Shown one piece after another: positions 31,971 to 42,450 of a DNA stretch of 64,000 nucleotides. Numbering within the stretch: position 1 is the first letter of the stretch; the number at the start of each line of letters is the position of its first letter. The notes under the pieces are model-generated. The model saw only the letters and a program-made list of their open reading frames with translations. It was not told where the DNA came from and made no database searches. Both the position numbers and the translations under genes were made by a program. The stretch covers positions 1,612,001-1,676,000 of the forward strand of contig JAXBDG010000005.1 of assembly GCA_036320915.1 (NCBI GenBank). The letters are read 5' to 3'. The DNA is from Linnemannia elongata (taxonomy: Eukaryota; Mortierellomycota; Mortierellomycetes; Mortierellales; Mortierellaceae).

Positions 31971-32139
31971 AGTTCTGGTTCTTACTTGGCTTAAAGGCTC
32001 GACTGCAGACGGGGCAGAGCAACAGTTGCGTCGTTGTAGGAACTGGCGTCATCGATGCCGACACAACACGAGGCTGTTCTGTGGGGCCTGCGAGTGGGAC
32101 ATGTTTGGATGGGATGTTAAGAAGGGTAGATGGAGGGAG
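31971..32139 (-). pseudogene. zinc-finger gene fragment, copy B
   Basis: 169 bp matching copy A (28297-28465) without gaps and with about five differences (~97%). The homology stops within the finger, directly after KPSKNQN, and unrelated sequence follows, so the His half of the finger is missing and the fragment cannot encode the finger. Confidence 0.8.
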
Positions 32140-32271
32140 CAAGAGTGATAGAGAAAGGGTGTGTGTGTGAGAGAGAGAGGGAGAATTGGCGTCACCTTGA
32201 TTAAATAAGAGTGTAATAAGAGTGCAAGAATGAGTATGAGAATTGGCGTCAAATAGATTAAATAGGAGTGT

Positions 32272-33171
32272 AGCGCACTTTCTGCTTCCAGGCCTCTTCT
32301 TTGGCTGAGATGTGTGTGATCAAATTTTAGCTCGCTCTATCAGTGCTTCGCCCATCGCATCGATCGCCCAGTCAACATACTTGCTTTTTTTCGTGCCCGA
32401 CTGTGGCGAGAGGTCAAGGATGTTCAATCAAGAAGCCATATCTACACGGAAAGCCAGTACACAAAAAAAAAAATGTACTGTATATAGCACACACTAAGGA
32501 GAGATGGAAATTTCTCCATTTTTTTTTATACCGTCTTTTTTTCTTAACTATGGAATACGTTTGGGGCTGTTGGATACTCCTTGGTGAACACTAGCTAAGC
32601 CGGTAAACTGCAAATGCAGAAAAAGGAGAAGAGATTGAGTAAAGGAAAAAAAATAGTGAGATGATCGACGTCTTTTTCTTTTTTTTTTTTTTTTTTTTTT
32701 TCCTACCTGGACGCCATTTTGAGAGGGACATGTTCATCTACACGTCCGTGGCGCCATTGCATATTCCAAAAAGGAGGAGAAGGGGAGTGATCGTCGACAC
32801 GTCCTAGAGCGTAGTATCTGGAGCGTATATTCCAAGTCGCATCGTTGGATGGGATGATCAAAGGTCAAAAACGGCGATCAACTTTGGAGAATCAAGGGTG
32901 GGGTTTGTCATCCAACCACGAATTCGTACTAAGGCAACCGCCGTAACTGAAGTCAATTTTCAGCAGAGTCATGTAATCAACAGATCACGATAGTAATATA
33001 CGCATTGGAAAAAAAACGCCAAAAAAAAAATAACGAGTGTTATTGACATTTTTTGAGAAAGAGGGTGGGGTAGGCTATGGTACATGAAGAAACTAAACTT
33101 CGTTTTTTTTTTTGGAGGGGAGGGGGGGAGAGGAGGAGGGGGTTTTGCTGGTTGTTGCTTTTTTGTTTTCT
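32272..33171. other. intergenic, downstream of the Skn7-type gene
   Basis: About 900 bp with a T-run at 32679-32701 and G-rich stretches near 33115-33142. No coding region or RNA gene is recognised. Confidence 0.45.
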
Positions 33172-36139
33172 CTATTCAATGACTTCAATCTTGGCTCGCT
33201 TCAACCGTCCTTGGGTATCAATGGTATCGCCCTGATCCATACCGAATCCGCCTCCTCGGTTCGTCAACCCAAGCGTGTGGGCCATTCCGCCGTCAGGCCT
33301 GATCGAGAGCAACGTGATGCTCTGCAGGTGCTGTGACTGTTGCTGCTGTTGGTGATGTTGTTGCTGTTGCTGGTGGTGTTGTTGCTGTTGATGTTGTTGC
33401 TGCTGCTGGGGTTGAGGGTGACCACCATAGGCATTGTCGAGTTCACTTTGGTAGGCGGCCATCATGGAAGAGTTCGAGTTAGAAAAGGAGATATTGTTGC
33501 CCATCGTGGTGGTGTATCCGGTATGGTTCGAGTGAGGGTTCGTCATCATGCCCTGGTGACCCTGCTGCATCTGCTGCTGCTGCTGTTGGTGAGAGTGGTG
33601 CGTATGCTGCTGATGGTGAGCGGGCTTGGCAGAGAGGTGGCTGTGGGCCTGGTCGGGGGAAAGGGAGGAGCTTGAGCTGTCATCGTGGTGACCAATGGGA
33701 TCCATCAGCTCGCCGTAGCTCATGTTGTTCATGCCATAGCTGTTCGAGTTGTTGTTGTTCGAGTTGTCGTTCTCATTGGGGTTTAATCCGTGCTTGAGAC
33801 CGTTCTGGTTCTGACGGGGGTACGAGTCGATCCGTCCGTCAAGGTTAGCGTCAACATTGTTGAGAATCATCATCCCGCCCATGTTGAGCTGCATGCCCAT
33901 CCCCAACGAATCCATCCCCTCGCGCTGTTGCTGTTGCTGATCGCCGTTCTGGCCGCCTTGTTGGTCAACATTGTTGCTGTCTTTGCCAGCTTGCACCAAC
34001 TGCAGACCATCTTGACCCTGGAACCCCGAAAGGGAGAAGCCCATCGACTCCACATCGGCAGAATCCCCCTGACGCAGCAGGAGGCGGTTGGCTTGGCCGT
34101 TGAGGTTCGATCCCGAACCAGAGTTGGACAGTTCCAACAGACTTGTCCCGAGCTTGAGGTACCGCAAATGCTGGCAGTGCTTCTCAAGCATGCTGAGTAG
34201 ACTGTCCTTGGAGAAGGGCTTGGGCAGAATGTCGTTCATGCCATTGGCAAAGTAGGTCATAATGTCGTTGGCGGTGGTGTTGGAGGTCATACTGATAATG
34301 GGCGTCATGGCATCAAACTGGCGAATCTGCGTCGTGGCAGACACTCCATCCAGCTTGGGCATCATGATATCCTATTCACACCAAAAATAGATTTTTTTAA
34401 AAAAACTAGGAGGTTAGAGGCCATGCAGGATTGATTGAATTAAAATAAAAAGGGCGCAACAAGTGAATGCCAACGTACCATCAAGACAATGTCATATTTC
34501 TGGTGGCTCATCTTTCCAACAGCGGCCACACCATCCTCGGCGACATCGAACGGACAGCCGAAAATTTGCAAGAGACGGGAACTGAGACGTCTACACGTAT
34601 CGTCGTCCTCCACAAGAAGAACCTTGGGTGGCATTGACCAGTTAGGGACCATCATGCTGGGACGCACACTCATAGCCCCATAATTGGGAGGAGCCGAAGT
34701 TGAAGTTGCTGCATATTCCTGTGGCGGCTGCTGATATTGTGGTTGTTGAGTATCTTGGGGCTGTCTAGGGATGTTGTGAGAGATGGGCTGGGGCTGTTGT
34801 GGTGGCGGCGCGGGTCTAGAAGCTGCCTTTGGAGGGTTTCGCATGGGCTTGTCCCAGTCTTCTTTTTTTGTCGTGATATGACCGAAGGTGGGGTAAGGGG
34901 GTCCAAGACTAGGGTCCTGGCACATGGGTGGCACGGATGTCCTTGGGAGAAACTGTGACGTCGATACTGGCGCGGAGGAGACGGGCTGGAAGGTCGAAGA
35001 GACTGGTATCGTGGACATTGTCGCTGATGTCATGGCAGAGAAGTTGGAGTGCATTGGGGATGATGTTGATGATGAGGTGGGGATGACTGACGAGGCAAAT
35101 GGTTGCTGAAGGTCAAGTTTCGGTTGACTTGGGACTCGTGGCCGAGAGCCTGTCTGGCTCTTGGACCTTGTCTTGTCTTTGTTCAGATGTGGTGCCGCGC
35201 CATGCAGTAGTGTGACGGTACCGTCGTCTATTGAGGAAAAGAGAGCAAGAAGTTGAATTTAGAAACCATGTGGACAAAAATGTCGCTTCCACCAATGACT
35301 GTTGAATTGTAGATAAGCACAAAGGAAGAAAAGGCAGGTCTACTTACCAGTGCTCTTGTAACCGAGCGCCTTCATAAGACTCTGCAGGAGGTTTTCCTGA
35401 GCCGCGATTTTACTCCTGCATTGGGTCAGTTGATCCTGCATCTCTGTCTGGGTTTTAGACATGAGCTCGATCTGAGCCTGATACTCCTCGGGCAGGGGAG
35501 ACGTGCCATCGGACAGGAGGTTTGATGGCGGAGGATTCGTTGGTTTCTTATTGCTTGGTGTCTTGCGCTATGAAGGTAATAGCGAACGAAGCAGATGGGT
35601 GAGTGGTGTTGTCAAGGATGGGTTACCAGTCAGCTCGTTATACGATATCCAACAGGTCCCTGAAAGTACCTTGATTTCCTCCAACTGGTCCCGCTTGTCA
35701 ATTTGAAACTTTGGGTGCTGAAATTCCCATGCCTAATTAAATGAAAGAAAAGAAGGTTAAGATCTGACCATGCGTGGTGGGTACCTTTGCCAATGTTGAA
35801 GCAATAGTGATGCATGTTTGTACCTGGTCGCCATAGGGATTGGCGGCGTTTTCGGTGATTTTGACCTTGTGAAAGTCGTACTTATTGAGCTGACGGACAA
35901 AACTGGCAAAGTTGTTGTGTTTAAAGTGCTTGGGAAGGATGGCCTTGGCGAACTCGCTTGGCTCCTTAACCACAAACGACTCACCGTTCTTGCCCCAGCA
36001 GACAATCAGGTCATGTTCCTTCTCCTCAAGCATTCTATTTTATGGACACAAAACAAATCAATGGAGGAGTTAGTCTCACTAGGTGCGGCCGCATGACAAA
36101 ATAACGTTGGCTCGCGTGGCTGAGGCTGTGCCAGGGTCT

Positions 36140-36184
<45 letters not shown>

Positions 36185-36354
36185 GTAGGGACAACTTGCC
36201 TGTAAAGTTTCTTGACAAAGTCGGGGACACCGCTGCTGGTGGAGGCGCCGGGTGTGGTCAAGTCATTGAAAGGATCGAGAGTATCGGCCGTGGACATTGT
36301 GATATCTTGATCGGTTGGGGACGAAATAGGCTCCAAAAGACTTGAGGCAGCCAT
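33172..36354 (-). CDS. SKN7: Skn7/Prr1-type response regulator transcription factor
   Basis: Six exons on the minus strand join in frame: 36354-36200, 36034-35824, 35732-35670, 35567-35348, 35227-34479 and 34371-33172. They give 865 residues. Intron 1 uses a GC donor (ACAG|GCAAGT) and contains a T42 tract on the plus strand. Residues ~44-140 are an HSF-type DNA-binding domain ([38 protein letters not shown]). Residues ~165-215 form a coiled coil. Around residues 415-530 lies a receiver domain ([34 protein letters not shown]). The phosphoacceptor is Asp467, the first codon of exon 6, with switch Thr495 and Lys517 intact. The C-terminal ~330 residues are Gln-, His- and Asn-rich. Skn7/Prr1 proteins act in the nucleus on oxidative- and osmotic-stress and cell-wall genes as an output of the Ypd1 phosphorelay. 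The nearest gene upstream is a group III hybrid kinase. Confidence 0.94.
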
Positions 36355-37400
36355 TGGACGCTTCTTGGTCCTTTTCTTTTGGTCGATTGAACTCAGGGTG
36401 GGCGACCTGTTCTTTGGGTGCGATGTGGGAAAAATGTACTATAAAAATTGTCTATAGAAGTGACAATAGGTTGCGAGGATGGGTGAAGGATTGGAAGAGA
36501 GAGACTGAAGGATGCCTGAGAGCTGGAGACGAGCTATTGTTGTGAGAAAGGTAGAATAAGAATGCAGAAAGAGGGAGAGAAGGAGGGTGTTAGTTTAGTT
36601 AGAGGGGTGTGTGGGTGTGTGTTGCTTTGCTTGTTTGTTTGTTTGTTTGTTTGTTTGTTTGTTATGCCTGTAAAAGAGCATTGCGAGAGACAGAGCGAGA
36701 AAGGGGAGTGAGGGGTATTGCTTTGTCTTGGCGTGGTACAAGAAAAAAAGAAAAGAGATAGGGTGTCCCCCTTCGTTCTCCAAGTAGGGCAAGGTGTACT
36801 GTAGATAGGGACCAAGGACAGTTGAGCAAGCGTGCTGTCATGCGAAAGTGAGCTCAAAGAGCGAGTAACAAGGCAAAAAAAAAAAAGAAAAAAAAGGAAA
36901 GGAAAAGGATGCTCCAATAGCCATTGAATGACCAATGGTTTGGTTGCATTACTATCGAGGTGGTTGGGAAGAAAGAGAGGAGAGAGGAGCACGAGTGCAA
37001 GCAGAACCTGCGACTCGTTTGATAGTATAAAAATATATGTATCCAACAATGACTTTCACTGCACGCTGATTATAAGAAAGGAAGCCGAGTAAAAAAAAAA
37101 TAAAAAAGTATGCGGTGATAGGACACTGGGTCCGTTTCAGGCAGAGGGGGAGACGAACGAGCCCAGGTGCCCGGGTTGTTGTTAGTGTCCAGGTGCGTTT
37201 CCAGGTGTTAAAAAAGGGTTGGTCTGATCAGGATGGGTGGTGGTGTCAGGATCTGACTTAGTTAAGCTCATGAATGGGGAAGTGGAGGTGGGTGTTGAAG
37301 GTAACACATATACAAGAAGGGGTCGGAGAGGAACGATGGCACACCTTTTTTTTAGTGTTATGTTTGTGAAAGGGATCTAGTTGATCGAGAAGGGGGTGAA
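36355..37400. promoter_or_regulatory. upstream region of the Skn7-type gene
   Basis: Presumed promoter and leader. It includes a (TTTG)n tract at about 36628-36663 and purine-rich blocks on the plus strand. No open frame with real composition is present. Confidence 0.45.
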
Positions 37401-40400
37401 GAAGAGACGGTTGAGCAGGAGTAAAAATGAAAAAGAGGGTTGGGGGAGAGAGAGTGTGATGAGGAAGAAGAGAAAGAAGAGGAAGTAGGAGAAGAAGAAG
37501 GAGGAGGAGGAGGAGAGGTGAAAAAGAGACGAAGAAAAAAGAAAAAGAGGTACAACGAGTGGATAAGATGAATTAGTGCGATTGATTGGTTGGGAGGGAA
37601 ACAGGGAAGGAAAGGAAGAAGGAGATGGAGGAAGTAGGAAAGAGATAGTACAAAAAAATAAAAAAAACCTGACGATGAAAAAGAAAAGAGACGAAAAGAG
37701 AAGAGAGGGAAAGGGAGGAGTAGATATAGTAGCAGCAGGTTGTGAGGAGGAGTACAGAGAAAAAGAAGAGCAGAGAAAGGAGGAGGAGGAGAGAAAGGAA
37801 AATAAGAAAAAAGAACGACGACGACGAAGAGGAGGAGGAAGAGGAGATGAAAAATAAAAGGAAGTACGGAAATGAATGAAGGAAAAAAAGGCGCATTGAA
37901 TGAAGGTAAAGCAACGATTGAATTGACTGAATATTACAGAAAATAAACGTTCTTTCAAAAAAAAAAAAAAAAATAGTCGGACATGTTGTTCAATGCAAAC
38001 TGACACAGTAATTGACAGACTTCAATGAAACATGAATAGACAAACAAACAAAAACATGGCGGTTGGGCAAGGTGGCAGGGATCACACAGCATGCTGCAGC
38101 AGTTGTGTGCACCATCCGAGGGTGAAAGTAGGCACAAGTAGGTAGACTTTAATCGTCGAGCAAGTCAACCAACTTACAACGCTGCTTCCTCCTTGTCGGG
38201 TACATCAGTGAATCAACGATCCATCAGTCAGACCGATAAACTACCAACTGATCAGTTCCCTCGTTGATGATTGTCCATTCATCACTAATTGAGAGGAAAC
38301 TCTCACTCCAACGGTGATATGAACACAAACGTTACGAGCAGCTAAACAAAACAGAACGAAATGAAAGAAGGAAAACAAACGAACGAACGAAAAAAGAAGA
38401 GATGGACGATGGGCCACTCACTCACCTTTCAACCCTTCTTCGTTGTCTTCTCCAATTGCTCTCTTGACACTTCTTACACGTTCATCCCCCTCCCCCTACT
38501 CTCTCCAATCCCTGTCCCCTTCCTTCCGTCGTATTTTATCGACTCGACTCACTCACAAACACATCGTACCCTATCCCTGTCCCTGTCCTTGGGTCTGCTC
38601 TGAAGATGGCGTGTTAAGCTGACCTTTCCCTCTTCCTCGTTCCCTATCTCTCTGCATACCCTCCTGGGTCCTCCAAGAAAAGAAGTGAGAGAGCACCAAC
38701 CAGGACCTCCCAATCCTCCGAGTTGTTTCTTCGTCCGTCTCTGGTTTTTTTTTGCTCTCTCCCCCCCCCCGTCTCCCTGCTTTTACTCGCGGATGCATTC
38801 AGTTCAAACCAGATGCAGTTGCATACCCAAAAAAAAAAAAAAAAAAAAAAAAAAAAGGACAACCGAAAAAGAAAGTAGGCCTGTTGCAACGCGAGTTGAG
38901 GTTACACGCTGTCTGTGCAATAGCTCTGAAGAGCAGAGACATGGTCATCTTTGTTGATGTCGTTGCTCTCCGCCACAACAAACGTTAGTTCCTCCTCGGA
39001 GTCTTTCACTTTTCCACCTGTCCCTCCCTCCCTCCTTCCCTCCTTCCCTCCTTCGCTTCCTCGCTCCTCTTCCATGTTTGTGAGCGTGCGTGTTCTTTTT
39101 TTGTGCGTGTGTATGTGTGTTTGTGTTTGCATGCTTGCTTGGGCAGTGATGCTGATGATGATGATGACGGTCAGTCCCCGCATCAACAAAAAAAAAACAC
39201 GTTTCCAACAGGAACAGCATACACCAAAGTGGTCAACTTACCAGTTGTTCTTCTCTCTCCCTCCCCTCCTCCCTTCATCCCCCCCCCTTTTTCATAACAC
39301 ACCAACAAACACACGCACGCACGCACACCCACACAAACAATACACCAACAACCATACACAAGGACCACAACGGTCCTCGTTCGCAATTGGTCTTTCCCTC
39401 TTTTTTTTTTTTTTTTTTTGTCCACCCTTTCATTTTTAATGCATTCGCCCCCCTTCCTTTTTTCTCTTCGATCCAAAAAAAGAATAAGCAAGACATCTTG
39501 AAAAGGGAACAGGGGTTTGCCGCGTCGAATGGCCACACCTATACATGTACACGCCCACATACACTCCCCTCCCTCTCTCCCTTTTTCACTCTCAAAGTGA
39601 AGACGCACGAACGAGGAGTGTCCCAAGGCTGGAAGAAAGGTAAAACCGTTGAGGTTTATTTCATCCTGTCGTTACCAAAAAAAAAAAAAAAAAAGGAGAG
39701 CGCGCAGAAAAGAGAGAGAGAGAAAAAAGAGTAGCAATGTGTGAGGAGCAAAAAAAAAAAAAAATGAGGAGAGAGAGGTTGCTTGGTTTGGTTGTCCGTC
39801 GCTGCTGCTGCTGCTGTTGAAAATAGACGGACAAAAGGTATCCCACTCCGTACATCCGGGGAGAAAATATGCTCGGAGGAAAAGGGGCACGCAGCGAGGA
39901 GGAATTAGGAGTCAAGATGGAGGAAGAGGGAAGGAGGAGGGGGGAATAAAAACAGGAAAAATAGTGCTGTACCTAAGCAAGAACCAGGCAGAAAGAAAGA
40001 GAGTTCAAGATCGGGCCACTAAACCAGATAGGCTATTTTTTTTCTCGTTCAGGTCATGCAACTTTTTCATTGGAACTCCAAGAAGACCGCAGCAAACAGT
40101 GGAATTGGACCTTTGGGACTATGGCTGACTCAATTAAAAAGACAACCCTAAGGAAAGTGACCGTGAACAGAGGGGAAAGGATAGAGAAAAGGAGAGGTAG
40201 GGAAGGAGGGATGCAAATAGACATCGACATACATACACTCGTACACACAAAAGTGAGGCAGTGTCATTGTTGTTTATGTCTGCCTTGTCATCTGTACACG
40301 TTCGGGTGACAACAGAGGTCATCATTTTCTCTTTTACTGTCAACAATCTTTAGACGTACCCCTCTTTCCTTCCCCTTCATTTTTTTTTTGGGATAAATGT

Positions 40401-40886
40401 CAAGAATAGAATTGAAGATCTGCGCGAGGATCTCTTATTTTTTCACCTTGCCTTTTCACCACGCCTACCCAACAAGACTTTTGGGAGATGGAAAGTGAGC
40501 GACAGAGAGAGAAACAAGCAAAGAACGAAAAAAAGAGGGACCTTTGAAAGAATAGGTCATGCCACCCCATCCTATTTCCCACTGTCTTCCCAATGTCTTC
40601 CCCCAGTTCCCTCCCCGGACCGGGAACAGAACGAAAAATGAATGGAGATACGCAAGACACCGTCTGGCATGAAATTGGGACTCCTGTCAAGGGTCATGGC
40701 ACAGACACGCAGGCAATACTCCCACTCCTCTGTTACCCCCAGAGAAGCTTACTTTATCACTTTACCTAAAAATGTAAAAAAAAAAGATCCCGATGTTGAA
40801 TTGTTCGCCACACACACACACAAAAAAAAAAAAGATGGAAGGTTGTCATCCCCTTCACCAATCAAGGAACCCCGCGCGGGTTTGAA

Positions 40887-40925
<39 letters not shown>

Positions 40926-42028
40926 CGACTCGGAACATTTCGATGTTTTCTTTTGGACGCTCACGATTGGTTCCTCCCTTTGTTTGCACTTCGCTTTGAG
41001 AGCAGCAAACGAATCTCAACTGTGTGGACATGCCAAAACCGTCAGAGCGTCCACAAGTTGTTGACTTGCCTCTTTTGTACTAGTGCACCTCACGTCTTTT
41101 TTAATATCATTCCAGGTACGTCAACGATAGACTTTATGCTACATGCAAAGGACTATACAACAAAAAAGGAGAAGTAAGGGAAACGAAGCGATGACAAGGA
41201 GGAGGGGGGGGGGGGGGGGGAGGGAGGAATTGGTGCAGGTGGATGTACGCAAGCAATGCGCGAAAAATAAGATTGATACACCCACACACAGAGGGGGAGA
41301 GAGAGAGAGGGGACAACAAAAAATGCGACAAGAACGCAAGTGCAACAACTTTAGTTTGTTTACGTTCTTCCTCCTCCTGCGCCTACGCCTTTTCGGTGCT
41401 CCTTTTCTTCTGTGTTGCTCCATGAAATTGCACTCTTGGAGCAGGAGGTAGGGGGAGAGAGGAGGGAAAGGGTGTCATCAGAACCCGATCACGACAGCGA
41501 CGCGCAACCCTTCTTCCTCGACACCCCTCTGTGTCGCTGTTTTTATTGCCATCGCTGCTCTCATTGGTAACCACCCACACTCAGCACACAATACATTCAA
41601 TCCCCACCAACACCAACAGAAAAAAAGGGTGAGCACCCAGCAAAGTATGAAAACAAGCGTAAGAGAGCGCAAGAAAAAAATGATACACACAGAGAAGAGT
41701 GGCTCACATACACACACACATACACACATACACGCAAACACAGAAAAAGGAGTTCCCCTGTGTTTTCCCATCTGGCTTTCTATTCTCTCATTGTTGATTG
41801 GTTCGATTGGTCACCACATTTTGTCATCCACCAGATCTCTCTCATTTCTTTCTGTTATTTTTTTCTCGCTCATTTCTTTCCTTTTTATCTCAGCCCCGAA
41901 AGTCTTTTTGGCGGGTTTTGCCATTCGTTATGTCAATCTATGCGTACTTGCGTAGACTACTGTACCTCTCACCTTTACTTCCAAATGCCTCCTTTGTTCT
42001 ATTTTTCAGAGAAATAAAATTGTGTACG

Positions 42029-42060
<32 letters not shown>

Positions 42061-42386
42061 CTGTACCTCTCAAGACTTTTCTGGTTGGACCAACCTCGCA
42101 TTAACTTACATGGATTTCTTGCTCTTCATTTTTCTATTTCAAAAAAAAAAAAAAAAAAAAAAGGCAAAACAATGGAAATGCACAATTGACCACTAACGAC
42201 TCGCTTACGCCGCTCAATTCGTCTTGTTTTTTCCAGCAATGTGTCGACAGTAGAGAAAGAGCTACACATGACAGGACAGGACAGAATAAAGTTGGGTGGG
42301 TCAACGCTGTTCCTGGATGTTTTGCCGGGGATTAACAACCACAAAACAATGACTACCTCTTTTGATGTTTTTTCTTTCCTTCTGTT

Positions 42387-42419
<33 letters not shown>

Positions 42420-42450
42420 TTTATAGCTCATTCCAACTGTTCACTTCAGC
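37401..42450. other. gene desert, left part: strand-asymmetric low-complexity DNA
   Basis: The plus strand is nearly pure purine from about 37380 to 37870, then alternates with pyrimidine-rich blocks. Long homopolymers recur: A-runs at about 38830-38856, 39678-39694, 40888-40923, 42029-42058 and 42139-42162, a T-run at about 42389-42418, and a G17 at 41204-41220. (CCTT)n, (CA)n and (AC)n tracts are also present. Three short stretches with possible splice borders (about 38888-38990, 40054-40150, 41480-41561) are noted separately; none is firm enough to call. Confidence 0.5.

Larger units (their letters stand above)
31565..32271. repeat. segment bounded by 40-bp direct repeats, carrying (CAACAG)n and a zinc-finger fragment
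   Basis: The stretch GAGTATGAGAATTGGCGTC and its following AAATAGATTAAATA occurs at 31565 and again at 32232 with 39 of 40 bases identical. A truncated relative lies at 32188. Between the copies are the (CAACAG)n tract and copy B of the zinc-finger fragment. The arrangement suggests a small dispersed element or a segmental duplication. Confidence 0.7.

Noticed and set aside
37377..38006. 209-codon minus-strand frame rich in Phe and Ser
   Set aside because: It is the translation of a purine-rich low-complexity block; no domain or splice context.
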